A stretch of DNA of 64,000 nucleotides from Pseudomonadota bacterium (GTDB lineage: Bacteria; Pseudomonadota; Gammaproteobacteria; Xanthomonadales; Xanthomonadaceae). The DNA lies in assembly GCA_018242365.1 (NCBI GenBank), contig JAFECB010000014.1, positions 62,001 through 126,000 on the forward strand, read 5' to 3'. The first letter of the stretch is position 1. Each line of letters starts with the position of its first letter. Position numbers and translations under genes: made by a program. This document shows, piece by piece, positions 36,604-47,318 of the stretch. A model generated the notes under the pieces. It saw only the letters and a list, made by a program, of their open reading frames with translations. It had not been told where the DNA came from and made no database searches.

Positions 36604-38089
36604 CATGTCCTCCTTCGACAATGGGCGGCATGCCCGGTGATTGCGGCGCGCTGGCGGTGCCAACGCGCACGCGTTCATGGGAGGCCGGAATCTGCAGGGC
36701 TTCGCGGTACTTGGCGACCGTTCGCCGCGCCACCGGCACTCCTTCCTTCTTCAACGTATCGGCAAGCTTGGCATCGGACAAGGGCTTGCGTGGATCTTCG
36801 TTCGCCACCAGTTTGCGGATCCGGTCCTGAATGGCCGTGCTGGAGGCGCTGCCGCCGGCGTCGGTACCGATTCCGGAAGCGAAGAACGCCCGCAAAGGCA
36901 GCGTTCCGCGCGGGGTGTGGGCGAATTTGCCCGCCACCGCGCGCGAAACCGTGGATTCGTGCAGGTCGAGCTTGGCGGCAACTTCGCGCAGGGTCAGCGG
37001 ATGCAGGGCCTGCGGGCCGAATTCGAGGAAGCCCGACTGTTCGCGCACCAGGCAGCGCACCACCCGCAGCAGGGTATCCGCGCGCGACTCGATCGCCTTG
37101 AGCAGCCAGCGCGCCTCCTGCAGGTGCCCGCGCAGGTAGTCGGCATCCGCACCCGAGGTCAGCTGGATGAGGCGCTGGTAATCGCGTTGCAGGCCGACAT
37201 TGGGCCGTGCTTCCGGCGCCAGCGCGACCTGCCAGAGGCCGAGGTGGCGCCAGATGACGCAGTCCGGGCGCACGTAATTGCCGCTGGGCACGCTGCCGAA
37301 GCGCGCGCCGGGGTGCGGATCCAGCGATTGCAGCAGGGTGACCGCGACCTGCGAATCGGCAGGGCAGCAGCCGAGTTGCGAGGCAATACCGGGGATGCCG
37401 AATTTCGGCAGGCGATCCAGCTGGCTTGCGGCAATCACCAGCGCCAGCGCGCGGCCGGGCGTGTCTTCGGACAGCGCGCGCAGCTGCACTTGCAGGCACT
37501 CGCTGGCATTGCGCGCACCGACGCCGAGAGGATCGAACTGCTGGATCCGGTGCAGCACCGGCAGCAGTTCCGTCGGCGTGGTGTCGAGATCCGGGTGCAG
37601 GCTGGCGGCCAGTGCCGCGAGGTCCTCGCGCAGGTAGCCGTCGTCGTCGATCGCATCGATCAAGGCGACGCCAATACGGGTATCGCGGGGACTGAAATGG
37701 CCCAGGTGCAACTGCCACAGCAAGTGATCGTGCAGGCTGTCTTCGGCGGCGGCCTGGTCGGCTTCGGTGGTGCCATCGAAGGTTGATCCATGGCTGCCGT
37801 GGTCGGGCCAAGGATCGAGTTCGTGATTGACGGCCGCGTCGGCGTCTGTCGATGGTTCCTGGGTGCGATCCGGCGTGTCCGCCAAATCCGCTGTATCGGC
37901 CTTGCTGCCGCCATCGACATCGTCACCGCCGCCATCTTCGACCCAATCCAGCAGTGGATTGCTGGCCACCGCTTCGGCGATTTCCGCTTCCAGTTCGAGG
38001 CTGGACAGTTGCAGCAAGCGAATGGCCAGCCGGACCTGCGGCGTCAGGACGAGCTGTTGCGAAGTGGCGATGTTCAGGCTTGGCTTCAC
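36530..38089 (-). CDS. rpoN: RNA polymerase sigma-54 factor
   Basis: 519-aa sigma-54. It has the glutamine-rich region I (LNIATSQQLVLTPQVRLAIRLLQLSSLELEAEI, SNPLLDWVED), an acidic region II, a core-binding region, the helix-turn-helix near LHESTVSRAVAGKF and the RpoN box ARRTVAKYRE. The GTG at 38089 places region I at the N-terminus, as in the family; an ATG at 38146 would add 19 residues. Family members normally end about 15 residues after the RpoN box, but here the frame continues some 45 residues and overlaps hpf by 74 nt. That tail is either real, or the trace of a frameshift. It lies downstream of lptB with a 130-nt gap. Confidence 0.93.
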   Translation of the reverse strand: MKPSLNIATSQQLVLTPQVRLAIRLLQLSSLELEAEIAEAVASNPLLDWVEDGGGDDVDGGSKADTADLADTPDRTQEPSTDADAAVNHELDPWPDHGSHGSTFDGTTEADQAAAEDSLHDHLLWQLHLGHFSPRDTRIGVALIDAIDDDGYLREDLAALAASLHPDLDTTPTELLPVLHRIQQFDPLGVGARNASECLQVQLRALSEDTPGRALALVIAASQLDRLPKFGIPGIASQLGCCPADSQVAVTLLQSLDPHPGARFGSVPSGNYVRPDCVIWRHLGLWQVALAPEARPNVGLQRDYQRLIQLTSGADADYLRGHLQEARWLLKAIESRADTLLRVVRCLVREQSGFLEFGPQALHPLTLREVAAKLDLHESTVSRAVAGKFAHTPRGTLPLRAFFASGIGTDAGGSASSTAIQDRIRKLVANEDPRKPLSDAKLADTLKKEGVPVARRTVAKYREALQIPASHERVRVGTASAPQSPGMPPIVEGGHDANRSLRPADGRHAGPAQLRRDPL

Positions 38090-38219
38090 GCCCACAGCAT
38101 AGCCGCGAACGTGTTGCGTTGCCGTCGTGTCTCGCGATGGCGTCATGCCATGGCGTGTAGAACGCCAGGCCGACCAGGAATGCGCAAAACCATGCCCTTC
38201 CGGGCTTGTCAGCCTTGCC

Positions 38220-38939
38220 TCAGAGCTTGAAGCCTTCCCCGAGGTAGACGCGGCGCACGTCGGGATTGTCCAGCAGCTCGTCCGGCTTGCCCTGCGCGAG
38301 TACCCCGCCGTCGGCGAGGATGTAGGCGCGGTCGCAGATGCCGAGGGTTTCACGGACGTTGTGGTCGGTGATCAGCACGCCGATGCCCTTGTCACGCAGG
38401 TGGCGCACGATCCGCTGGATCTCGTTGACCGAAATCGGATCTACGCCGGCGAAGGGTTCGTCGAGCAGGATCATGCGCGGCTTGCCGGCCAGCGCGCGGG
38501 CGATCTCGACCCGGCGGCGTTCGCCACCGGACAGGCTGGCGCCCAGCTGGTCGGTGACGTGGCCGATCTGCAATTCGTCCAGCAGTACGTTCAGTTCGTG
38601 CTCGCGGCCGGCATCGTCGAGATCCGCGCGCAGTTCCAGCACCAGCCGAAGGTTGTCGGCGACGCTGAGCTTGCGGAACACCGAGGCTTCCTGCGGCAGG
38701 TAGCCGATACCGAGCCGGGCGCGAGCATACATCGGCTGCTCGGTGATGTCGGTTTCATCGAGCAGGATGCGACCGGCATCGGCCTCGACCAGGCCCACGA
38801 TCATGTAGAAACAGGTGGTCTTGCCGGCGCCATTGGGGCCGAGCAAGCCAACCACCTCGCCGGGGGCGAGGCTGAGGCTGAAATCGCGCACCACGTCGCG
38901 GCTGCGGTAGCGCTTGCGCAACCCGTTGGCGACCAGCAT
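38220..38939 (-). CDS. lptB: LPS export ABC transporter ATP-binding protein
   Basis: 239-aa cytoplasmic ATPase of the LptB2FG complex, which extracts lipopolysaccharide from the inner membrane. Walker [10 protein letters not shown] is at residues 34-42, the Q loop GYLPQEAS, signature [15 protein letters not shown] and Walker [14 protein letters not shown] follow. The C-terminus [10 protein letters not shown] is typical. The start overlaps the lptA stop (TGATG). Confidence 0.97.
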   Translation of the reverse strand: MLVANGLRKRYRSRDVVRDFSLSLAPGEVVGLLGPNGAGKTTCFYMIVGLVEADAGRILLDETDITEQPMYARARLGIGYLPQEASVFRKLSVADNLRLVLELRADLDDAGREHELNVLLDELQIGHVTDQLGASLSGGERRRVEIARALAGKPRMILLDEPFAGVDPISVNEIQRIVRHLRDKGIGVLITDHNVRETLGICDRAYILADGGVLAQGKPDELLDNPDVRRVYLGEGFKL

Positions 38940-39460
38940 CAGGGCGTGCCCTTGCCGTCGTCCGCGGTCGGCTTGGGCAGGATGCGCATGCGCACGCGGC
39001 CATTGCCGTCGCCGCCGCTTTCGACCTGACCGGTCTTCAGGTTGTAGACCACCCGCTGGCCGGTGAGGCTGCCGCGTTGCTGGTTGATGGTGACATTGCC
39101 GGTCATCACCATGACCTCGTTGCGCATGTCGTAATCGACATTGGCCGCGACCGCCTGGATGTGGTCGCCGTCGTCCAGTTCCTGCTGCAGGGTGACGCCG
39201 CCGCTGAGCTGGGTACGGCTGGGCGCGCCGCCGACCTGCGAGACCACCGCGGAGGCGGCGACGATGCGCAGCGTGCCCTGGGTGATTGTCACGTTGCCGC
39301 TCAGGGTGCAGGTGGCATTGGCTCCCAGCCCGCAGTCGCTGCGCCCGGATTCGATGTCCATCGGCTGGCGGCGGTCCGAGGTGCGCGCGTCGGCGAGGCC
39401 GCAGGCCGCGACCAGCAGCAGAGCGAGCACGCGAACGGAAAGGTCAGGGCTGCGGGGCAT
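38939..39460 (-). CDS. lptA: LPS periplasmic bridge protein LptA
   Basis: 173-aa periplasmic protein with a signal peptide (hydrophobic core to about residue 25, ending LADA). It has the beta-jellyroll OstA-like fold that strings between LptC and Lpt[20 protein letters not shown] and [30 protein letters not shown]. It overlaps lptC by 17 nt and lptB by 1 nt, indicating tight coupling of the transport proteins. Confidence 0.93.
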   Translation of the reverse strand: MPRSPDLSVRVLALLLVAACGLADARTSDRRQPMDIESGRSDCGLGANATCTLSGNVTITQGTLRIVAASAVVSQVGGAPSRTQLSGGVTLQQELDDGDHIQAVAANVDYDMRNEVMVMTGNVTINQQRGSLTGQRVVYNLKTGQVESGGDGNGRVRMRILPKPTADDGKGTP

Positions 39461-39998
39461 AACGGGTCTGCACCTTGGAAAGGAGGGACACCTGCTTGCG
39501 GTCGAAGTTCGCCAGCAGCCCCATGCCCGTCATTGTAAGGCCCGGACGGGTGATCGTGACCTTGCCGGACGAGGTGGCCTGGTGGTGGTCCACGTCCAGG
39601 GTCAACTGATCGGCCTCGATGCGGGTGGCAGGCGGCTTGCTGGCCGGGCTTTGCGCGCTGACGCCGCCGATCACTTCCAGTCGGCCGCCACCGGGCGGGA
39701 CGATGCCGGCTTCGGCGTGGATTTCCCAGTACGCGCCTTCGGCATCGGGCACCAGGAACTCGGGCGTGGCCAGGCGCATCGACTGGTCGGTCGGGCTGCG
39801 CTCCAGCACCGGGCCGCGCAGGGTGAATTGTTCCTTGCCGCGCGCGTCCAGCGAGGTGATTTCGTAATTGCGCAGCACGTAGTCGGGGCGCGCGTTCAGT
39901 ACGCCGGATTCGACCGGGCGCGACATCCGCCACACCGACCAGCCGCTGGCGATCGCCGCAGCCAGCAGTGCCAGCGTCAACACCGTGCGCCAGTTCAT
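39444..39998 (-). CDS. lptC: LPS export membrane protein LptC
   Basis: 184-aa bitopic inner-membrane protein with one N-terminal helix (residues 4-24, TVLTLALLAAAIASGWSVW) and a periplasmic LptC/YrbK jellyroll (DYVLRNYEITSLDARGKEQFTLRG, RIEADQLTLDVDHHQATSSGKVTI). It passes LPS from LptB2FG to LptA. ATG 39998 was chosen because it directly precedes the membrane helix. It lies between kdsC (22 nt upstream) and lptA (overlapping). Confidence 0.9.
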   Translation of the reverse strand: MNWRTVLTLALLAAAIASGWSVWRMSRPVESGVLNARPDYVLRNYEITSLDARGKEQFTLRGPVLERSPTDQSMRLATPEFLVPDAEGAYWEIHAEAGIVPPGGGRLEVIGGVSAQSPASKPPATRIEADQLTLDVDHHQATSSGKVTITRPGLTMTGMGLLANFDRKQVSLLSKVQTRYAPQP

Positions 39999-40020
39999 TT
40001 GAGGATCTGCGGTTGCGCGG

Positions 40021-40569
40021 TCATGGGTGCTCCCCGTGCGCGAGGATGGCGGCGAGTTTGCCTTGCGCCTGCAGGAGCAGATCGCACACATCGCGCACCG
40101 CCCCATTGCCGGCGCGGCGCGGGGTGACCCAGTGCGCCGCTTGCAGCGCGCACGCGTGTGCATCGGCCGGTGCCAGCGCAAGGCCGACACCGCGCAGGGC
40201 GGCCAGATCCGGCAGGTCGTCGCCCATGAAGGCCACCGCCTGCATGTCGATTGAAAGTTCCGCGGCGATGCGTTCGAGGCAGGCCAGCTTGCTGCGTTCG
40301 CCCAGATGGACGTGCGCGATGCGCAGTTCGCGTGCGCGATTGGCCGTCACCTGACTCGGACGCGCGCTGACCAGGGCGGTCTCGATCCCGGCGTGCAGCA
40401 GCAGGACCATGCCCATGCCGTCCTGCACGTGGAAGCGCTTGCTCTCGCGGCCTTCGGAATCGAAGCTCAGCCCGCCGTCGGTGAGGGTGCCATCGACGTC
40501 GAAGCCGATCAGGCGGATGCCTGCGGCGCGGGCGAGGACCTCGGCGGGATAGTCGGGATGCGTCATCAC
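40021..40569 (-). CDS. kdsC: 3-deoxy-D-manno-octulosonate 8-phosphate phosphatase
   Basis: 182-aa HAD-superfamily tetrameric phosphatase releasing Kdo for the LPS core. The catalytic aspartates D24 and D26 are in IGFDVDGTLTDG, with VSARPSQV and FMGDDLPDLAAL as the later HAD motifs. It lacks a cap domain, as expected for KdsC. The start overlaps kdsD by 4 nt. Confidence 0.95.
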   Translation of the reverse strand: MMTHPDYPAEVLARAAGIRLIGFDVDGTLTDGGLSFDSEGRESKRFHVQDGMGMVLLLHAGIETALVSARPSQVTANRARELRIAHVHLGERSKLACLERIAAELSIDMQAVAFMGDDLPDLAALRGVGLALAPADAHACALQAAHWVTPRRAGNGAVRDVCDLLLQAQGKLAAILAHGEHP

Positions 40570-41564
40570 ACCACCCGCGCGCGCAGCAGGTCATGGATAT
40601 TGAGCGCGCCGACCACCCGGCCGCCACGATCCGTCACCAGCAGGGCGTTGATCTTGTGCGCTTCCATCAATTGCGCGGCTTCCACCGCCAGCGCTTCGGC
40701 ATCGATGGTTTTTGGCGCCTGCGTCATCACCGCGTCGATGCGGGTATGGCGCAGGTCGATATCGGCATCGTCGAGGCTGCGGCGCAGGTCGCCATCGGTG
40801 TACAGCCCGAGCAGGCGATCGTCGCCATCGACCACCGCGGTCATGCCCAGCCGCTTGCCGCTGATCTCGACCAGCGCCTCGCTGATGGTGGCGTCCGGAC
40901 GCACCTTCGGGATCTCCTTGCCGACGTGCATGACGTCGGTGATGTGCAGCAGCAGGCGGCGACCGAGCGCGCCGGCCGGATGCGAACGGGCGAAGTCGTC
41001 GCGGGTGAAGCCGCGCGCTTCCAGTAGCGCGACTGCCAGCGCATCACCCATGGCCAAGCTGGCGGTGGTGCTGGAGGTGGGCGCGAGTTTGAGCGGGCAG
41101 GCTTCCACCGGCACGCTGACGTCGAGGTGGAGATCGGCTTCCAGCGCCAGCGCTGAAGCGGGATTGCCGGTCATCGCGATCACCCGGTTGCCCTGCCGAC
41201 GCAGCGCCGGCAACAGCAGCAGGATCTCGTCGCTCTCGCCCGAATAGGACAGCGCCAGCACCACGTCGGCATCGGTGACCATGCCGAGATCGCCGTGTGC
41301 GGCCTCGCCCGGATGGACGTAGAACGCCGGTGTCCCGGTCGAGGCCAGGGTCGCCGCGATCTTGCGCGCGACGTGGCCGGACTTGCCCATCCCGGTGCAG
41401 ACCACGCGCCCGCGTGAGCCCAGGATCATCCGGCAGGTCGCGCCGAACTGGTCGTCGATGCGCCCGCCCACGGCGGTGAGTGCCTCGCTCTCGGTGGCGA
41501 AGACGCGGCGGCCGCTGGCGGCGAAATCGAAATCGTCCGGGCTGGCAACAGGGACGGGCTGCAT
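40566..41564 (-). CDS. kdsD: Arabinose-5-phosphate isomerase
   Basis: 332-aa enzyme interconverting ribulose 5-phosphate and arabinose 5-phosphate, the first step towards Kdo. An N-terminal SIS domain (GRVVCTGMGKSGHVARKIAATLASTGTPAFYVHPGEAAHGDLGM, with the SYSGESDE phosphate loop) is followed by two CBS domains (DGDLRRSLDD in the first, LLVTDRGGRVVGALNIHDLL in the second). It is first gene of the kdsD-kdsC-lptC-lptA-lptB series and is divergent from ibaG, 55 nt apart. Confidence 0.96.
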   Translation of the reverse strand: MQPVPVASPDDFDFAASGRRVFATESEALTAVGGRIDDQFGATCRMILGSRGRVVCTGMGKSGHVARKIAATLASTGTPAFYVHPGEAAHGDLGMVTDADVVLALSYSGESDEILLLLPALRRQGNRVIAMTGNPASALALEADLHLDVSVPVEACPLKLAPTSSTTASLAMGDALAVALLEARGFTRDDFARSHPAGALGRRLLLHITDVMHVGKEIPKVRPDATISEALVEISGKRLGMTAVVDGDDRLLGLYTDGDLRRSLDDADIDLRHTRIDAVMTQAPKTIDAEALAVEAAQLMEAHKINALLVTDRGGRVVGALNIHDLLRARVV

Positions 41565-41585
41565 GGGGCGTTTCCGCTAGACTGA

Positions 41586-43109
<1,524 letters not shown>

Positions 43110-43161
43110 GGCGGCGCGGAGCTGCCGCCCTTGGGTCATCACCGCTTGCGCGGGGATGATG
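43110..43161. terminator. Tandem hairpins between murA and the convergent macro-domain gene
   Basis: GGCGGC (43110-43115) pairs with GCCGCC (43124-43129) directly after the murA stop. An imperfect REP-like hairpin GTCATCaCCGC...GCGcGGgGATGAT follows at 43136-43161. Neither has a clear T tract. Their place between convergent genes suggests transcript ends or 3' protection; this is an inference. Confidence 0.4.
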
Positions 43162-43186
43162 GACTTGCCCAAGGACGCGTGGCGGC

Positions 43187-43717
43187 TCAGATACGGGCGA
43201 GGCACTCGCGATACAGCGTCAGGTCCGTGCCGCTGAAACAGCAGAACACCACCCGCTGCAGGGACTGTGCAGGAAATCCGCGCACCGTGGTCACCGCGAC
43301 CCTGGTGGCCGCGCCTTTTGGATAGCCGTAGACGCCGGTGCTGATCGCGGGGAAGGCAATCGATTGCAGCCCGTGCGCCTCGGCCAGCGCCAGTGCATTG
43401 GCATAACAGGCGGCCAGCAGTTCCGGCTCACCTGCTTGCCCGCCACGCCAATACGGACCGACGGTGTGGATCACGTAGCGCGCGGGAAGGCCGTGGCCTG
43501 CGGTCAGCTTGGCCTGGCCGGTGGCGCAGCCGCCCAATTGCCGGCATTCCTCCAGCAGTCCCGGGCCGGCGGCGCGGTGGATCGCGCCGTCGACGCCGCC
43601 ACCGCCGAGCAGGGACGGATTGGCGGCATTGACGATGGCATCGACGGCGAGGGTGGTGATGTCGCCCAGCATCGCCTCGATGCGCAGCGTGGAGGGCGTG
43701 GATGGGCCTGCGCTCAT
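43187..43717 (-). CDS. Macro-domain O-acetyl-ADP-ribose deacetylase
   Basis: 176-aa macrodomain of the MacroD/YmdB type. It has [27 protein letters not shown] (ADP-ribose and catalytic loop), [22 protein letters not shown], and [17 protein letters not shown] (phosphate loop). It should hydrolyse O-acetyl-ADP-ribose and possibly mono-ADP-ribosyl-glutamate. ATG 43717 was chosen because it overlaps the L,D-transpeptidase stop by 4 nt; a longer frame from 43759 exists. The coupling with an exported enzyme is unusual. Confidence 0.93.
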   Translation of the reverse strand: MSAGPSTPSTLRIEAMLGDITTLAVDAIVNAANPSLLGGGGVDGAIHRAAGPGLLEECRQLGGCATGQAKLTAGHGLPARYVIHTVGPYWRGGQAGEPELLAACYANALALAEAHGLQSIAFPAISTGVYGYPKGAATRVAVTTVRGFPAQSLQRVVFCCFSGTDLTLYRECLARI

Positions 43718-44208
43718 GGATCGATCTCGATCGGTGTCGGCACCTGCACCAGATTCCACAGCGTCGTCATGTCCGCGTTCGACAACGCGATGCAGCCGTC
43801 GGTCCAGTCATAGGGAATGGTGACGGTGGAATCTGCTGTCAACTGCAACCCGTTGGGTTGGCCGTGAATCATGATCGCGCCACCCGGCGGCACTCCGAGT
43901 CGGCGCGCGTTGGCGCGGTCATCACGGTTCGGGTAGGACACGTGGAGGGCACGATAAAACGCACTGTCGGCCTTGCGGAAATCCAGCAGATAGCGGCCTT
44001 CCGGCGTGCGCCGGTCGCCTTCGCGTTGCTTGTGGCCCAGCGGCGTGCCGCCGAGGCGGACGGCGAAGCGATACAGCACCTGGCCTTGGCTGATCAAGCT
44101 CAGGCTGCGTTCCGATTTGTCGACCTTGACCAGATCGACGCGGGCCTGTTGCGCACGCAGTTGCGGTACGCACAACAGCAAGCCAAGGGTCAGCAGGATC
44201 GTGCGCAT
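43714..44208 (-). CDS. Exported L,D-transpeptidase (YkuD) family protein
   Basis: 164-aa protein with a signal peptide ([19 protein letters not shown], cleavage near residue 19) and a YkuD catalytic domain. H115 is in MIHGQPN and the nucleophile C139 in [11 protein letters not shown], where the common S-x-G-C is T-D-G-C. It would form or exchange peptidoglycan cross-links, or attach proteins. ATG 44208 places the signal peptide at the N-terminus. The upstream 188-nt gap is occupied by MITE-like copy B, so its promoter may lie in or beyond that element. It is coupled to the macro-domain gene downstream. Confidence 0.88.
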   Translation of the reverse strand: MRTILLTLGLLLCVPQLRAQQARVDLVKVDKSERSLSLISQGQVLYRFAVRLGGTPLGHKQREGDRRTPEGRYLLDFRKADSAFYRALHVSYPNRDDRANARRLGVPPGGAIMIHGQPNGLQLTADSTVTIPYDWTDGCIALSNADMTTLWNLVQVPTPIEIDP

Positions 44209-44228
44209 CGAACACGGACTCCCAATAC

Positions 44229-44388
44229 CTAGGGAACCTCTGAACAATTCAGAGGTTCCCGTCGACCAAGGATGGTCGACCACGGATCGATCACGCAAGT
44301 GATTGATTCGTGTGAGCCGGGTCCGGGCCTGTACCGGACTCGGCGTGGGCTGACAACTCCAGGAAGGAGTTGTTCAGACCATCCCTAG
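44229..44388 (-). mobile_element. MITE-like structured element, copy B
   Basis: 160-bp element flanked by direct CCTAGGG/CTAG copies (CTAG at 44229-44232 and 44385-44388). The two ends read inward are CTAGGGAACCTCTGAACAAT and CTAGGGATGGTCTGAACAAC, that is, terminal inverted repeats with only a few mismatches. Inside are the hairpins GGGAACCTCTGAA/TTCAGAGGTTCCC (13 bp perfect, 44232-44260), GTCGACC/GGTCGAC (44261-44280), ATCGATCAC/GTGATTGAT, CCGGGTCCGG/CCGGACTCGG and ACAACTCC/GGAGTTGT (44353-44373). Non-coding. CTAG targets and such ends are reminiscent of IS5-type transposition; no parent IS is in the window. Confidence 0.72.
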
Positions 44389-44396
44389 GGTGCGGC

Positions 44397-44882
44397 TTAC
44401 TCCGGGTCGTGCGCCGCCGAGGGTTCGTTGCTGATGGCCTCCATCCCGGTCAACGCCGCGCTGCGGAAATTCAGCGGATCGGAGATGTACGGGATCGGTG
44501 CATTGGTGCCGCCGGAGCCGGTGATCACCACGCTGCCGTAATTGAAGATGCGGCCAACAATGCTCTGGTTGACGTGCAGACTCTCGACCTTGCTGTGCCG
44601 AAGCTCCACGGTTTCGCGACGGATGAAGCCGAACTTGGCGATCACCCGCGCGCTGGTCACCGCCAGCTCGGTGGAGGCGACGTAGATCCACGCCTTCAGC
44701 AGCAGGAACAAGCCGAAGGCGAGCACGCAGTAACCGAGAATGCCGACCGGGAACGGCAACAGCAGCGAGAGCGCGCTGCCGAGCAGCAGCCAGAACATCG
44801 CGTGCAGGTAGATGAACCAGTGGGTCCTGGCCTGCACGATCACGGTTTCGCCGGGGACGAGGACGGATTGGACGTAGCTCAC
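44397..44882 (-). CDS. Bacterial PH-domain (YdbS/bPH2-type) membrane protein
   Basis: 161-aa protein with two adjacent membrane helices (residues about 22-65, WFIYLHAMFWLLLGSALSLLLPFPVG and YCVLAFGLFLLLKAWIYV) and a bPH2-type domain: ELAVTSARVIAKFGFIRRETVELRHSKVESLHVNQSIVGRIFNYGSVVITGSGG. Proteins of this kind are common but their role is unknown, possibly envelope stress or membrane organisation. The C-terminus reaches 9 nt from MITE copy B, so the element sits directly downstream of its stop. Confidence 0.87.
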   Translation of the reverse strand: MSYVQSVLVPGETVIVQARTHWFIYLHAMFWLLLGSALSLLLPFPVGILGYCVLAFGLFLLLKAWIYVASTELAVTSARVIAKFGFIRRETVELRHSKVESLHVNQSIVGRIFNYGSVVITGSGGTNAPIPYISDPLNFRSAALTGMEAISNEPSAAHDPE

Positions 44883-44924
44883 GGGGCGCCTTGCGTGGAG
44901 TCGAATCGAGGCGAGGCTACAACA

Positions 44925-45317
44925 TCACCCGCCGACGTGCAGCGCCGCCGACACCATCAGCGCGATCACGCAGGCGTAGCCGCCCAGCCAGCACAGGCTG
45001 CGCAGGGCTTGCTGGACGGTGATGTAAAACACACCGTGGAGGACACGGAAGGCGACGAAGGCCATCGCCAGCCACGCCACCCGCTGCGGATCGACCTGGG
45101 TGAACTGCGCCATCAGCACGGCAACGGCGAACGCCGGGAATGCCTCGAACGCATTCTGGTGCGCCGCGTAGGCGTTTTTCACCAGATAGCTGTCCTGCTT
45201 GGCGATCCAGCCGCGCGGGTCCTTGTTGTTGTAGCCGGGCACGCCGCGCTTGGCGATGACCACCCAGACATAGGGCAGGGCGGCGGCGATCAGGATGCAC
45301 CAGTAGGCGATGGTCAT
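44925..45317 (-). CDS. MAPEG family membrane protein
   Basis: 130-aa four-helix inner-membrane protein of the MAPEG family (ILIAAALPYVWVVIAK, KNAYAAHQNAFEAFPAFAVAVLMA, VAWLAMAFVAFRVLHGVFYITV, LCWLGGYACVIALMVSAAL). The N-A-x-Q-N-x-F-E-A-F-P motif in helix 2 is the family hallmark. Eukaryotic members conjugate glutathione or make eicosanoids; bacterial ones are mostly uncharacterised. ATG 45317 overlaps the stop of the M28 peptidase gene by 4 nt. Confidence 0.88.
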   Translation of the reverse strand: MTIAYWCILIAAALPYVWVVIAKRGVPGYNNKDPRGWIAKQDSYLVKNAYAAHQNAFEAFPAFAVAVLMAQFTQVDPQRVAWLAMAFVAFRVLHGVFYITVQQALRSLCWLGGYACVIALMVSAALHVGG

Positions 45318-47119
45318 GGCTTGGCTCCAGCGGGTTTGGATGGGGTTGCGGGACGTGTCGATGATCCTGGGCGTAGGGATGGACGCGTGTTGCCCACGGC
45401 TGCGGGGGGCGGACGCATCGTATCGCGCAAGGGTTTGAATGGATTGCCTGCGCTCCAGTCCGGCCATTGGTCGCCGTTGGCCAAGGTACTGCCGACGGAA
45501 TACAGCGCCTGCAAATCCTCGACGATGCCATCGAACTTCCAGCTGGCCGGGTCGTATTGATCGCCGGGCTGGTGGTAGCGGTGTTCGGAATAGTCCACCT
45601 GCGCGGCGGTCCCGGCGGCCGTGCCGCCATCGATCAGATTGTCGCCGCTGCTGATGTAGAGCGCGGGCACGCCGGCTCTGGCGAAACTGAAATGATCGGA
45701 GCGGAAGTAGTCACCGGCGGTGACATCGCGCTCCTCGCTGGCATGCCGGCCTTGCGCGGCGAGTGCGGTCACCAGCAATTGATCCAATTGCGAGCTGCCC
45801 TTGCCGACGATGGCGAGGTCGTGTGCCTTGCCGATCGGGGCCAGCGCATCGAGGTTGATCGCGGCCACTGTCTGCGCAAGCGGGAACACCGGATGGGCGA
45901 CGTAGTAACGCGAGCCGAGCAGGCCGGATTCTTCCAGCGTGGTGGCGAGGAACAGGATGGACCGTCGTGGGCGTTGCGGTGCGTTGGCGAAGGCTTCGGC
46001 GATTTCGAGGATGCCGGCGACGCCGGTGGCGTTGTCGACCGCCCCGTTGTAGATGTTGTCGCCCGGCTCACCGGCGTGCGTGCCCAGATGGTCCCAGTGC
46101 GCCATGTAGACGATGGCTTCGTCGGCATTGGATGTGCCCGGCAGCAGGCCGAGGATATTGCGCGAGGATTTCCGCACGGTGTGGCTGTCGAGTTCCAGCG
46201 CGGCCTTGGCGTTCAGCGGCACTGCGGTGAAGTCGGGCCGATTGGCAGCGGCACGCAGGGTGGCCAGATCCAGCCCCGCTGCCTTGAACAATGCTTCTGC
46301 CGAAGTCTGGGTGATCCAGCCCTGCGCGGTCAGCCGCGGTCCCGGATCATCTGCGGGCAGCAGGTCGTGCTGCGGCCCGGTCCAGGAGCTGCGCACAACG
46401 TCCCAGCCGTAGGACGCGCCCTGGTCGTCGTGGATGATCAGGGCCGCAGCCGCACCGTGGCGGGCCGCTTCCTCGAACTTGTACGTCCAGCGCCCGTACA
46501 GGGTCATGCGCCTGCCATCGAACAGGCGCGGATCGTTGGCGTGGAAGCCGGGGTCATTGACCAGCATCACCACGGTCTTGCCCTTGACGTCGATGCCGGC
46601 GTAATCGTTCCAGTCGCGTTCCGGTGCGTCGACACCGTACCCGACGAAAACCAGTGGGCTGCCGGCGAGGCTGACATGGCTGCGGCCGGAGCGCGTCCAC
46701 ACCACCATGTCATCGCCATAGCGCAGGGTTTGCTCGGTCGTGCCGATGGCAAACCGCAGGCTGGTGGACGGATTGGCGGTGGTTTCCAGCATCGGCACCG
46801 TCTGCACCCAGCTGTCGCCGTTGCCGGGCTGCAGCCCGGTCCGCGCGAACTGCGAACGGATGTAGTCGATGGTCCTGTCTTCGCCGGCGGTGCCGGGGCC
46901 GCGCCCAGCGAAGGCATCGGAGGCGAGTGTCTTGACGTGAGCGGCGAGATCGTCGGCGCGGATCGCCGGCGCGAAGGCGTGGTCACCAGCAATCGCGACC
47001 ACCGCCTGCGTCTTGCTCGCCGCCTGCGCGTCGGTGCTGGCGTTGGCCGGTGCGTTGCCGGGGGAGGTGCAGGCCGCCAACGCCAGTACGAGGGCCGACA
47101 GCAACGTGGCGTGGCGCAT
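45314..47119 (-). CDS. M28 family zinc peptidase, predicted lipoprotein
   Basis: 601-aa exported aminopeptidase-like protein. The signal ends in LALAAC (lipobox C17). A protease-associated (PA) insert lies at about residues 150-330 (VFVGYGVDAPERDWNDYAGIDVKGKTVVMLVNDPG). The zinc-binding M28 core follows: MAHWDHLG (first His), NGAVDNATGVAGILEIAEAF (bridging Asp), TTLEESGLLGS (Glu pair) and the late SDHFSFARAGVPALYISSG histidine. It should trim peptides at the cell envelope. ATG 47119 begins the lipoprotein signal. It is coupled to the MAPEG gene. Confidence 0.92.
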   Translation of the reverse strand: MRHATLLSALVLALAACTSPGNAPANASTDAQAASKTQAVVAIAGDHAFAPAIRADDLAAHVKTLASDAFAGRGPGTAGEDRTIDYIRSQFARTGLQPGNGDSWVQTVPMLETTANPSTSLRFAIGTTEQTLRYGDDMVVWTRSGRSHVSLAGSPLVFVGYGVDAPERDWNDYAGIDVKGKTVVMLVNDPGFHANDPRLFDGRRMTLYGRWTYKFEEAARHGAAAALIIHDDQGASYGWDVVRSSWTGPQHDLLPADDPGPRLTAQGWITQTSAEALFKAAGLDLATLRAAANRPDFTAVPLNAKAALELDSHTVRKSSRNILGLLPGTSNADEAIVYMAHWDHLGTHAGEPGDNIYNGAVDNATGVAGILEIAEAFANAPQRPRRSILFLATTLEESGLLGSRYYVAHPVFPLAQTVAAINLDALAPIGKAHDLAIVGKGSSQLDQLLVTALAAQGRHASEERDVTAGDYFRSDHFSFARAGVPALYISSGDNLIDGGTAAGTAAQVDYSEHRYHQPGDQYDPASWKFDGIVEDLQALYSVGSTLANGDQWPDWSAGNPFKPLRDTMRPPPAAVGNTRPSLRPGSSTRPATPSKPAGAKP

Positions 47120-47318
47120 GCAAGGCTCCGCTTCCTGATCGGTTGATTTTAGGGCAACGTTGATCAAGTCAGCATTACCCCAGGGCAAGTCTATCGGAGC
47201 CGCCTCACGGTCAGCCGCAAGTCGGTCTCGTCGCCGCTACCGGGCAGGTGCGCCGGTACAATTCACCCGTCGCCGTGGCGGTTGACCCGTCGCCAGTGTC
47301 CATCGATCAGGAGTTCCC

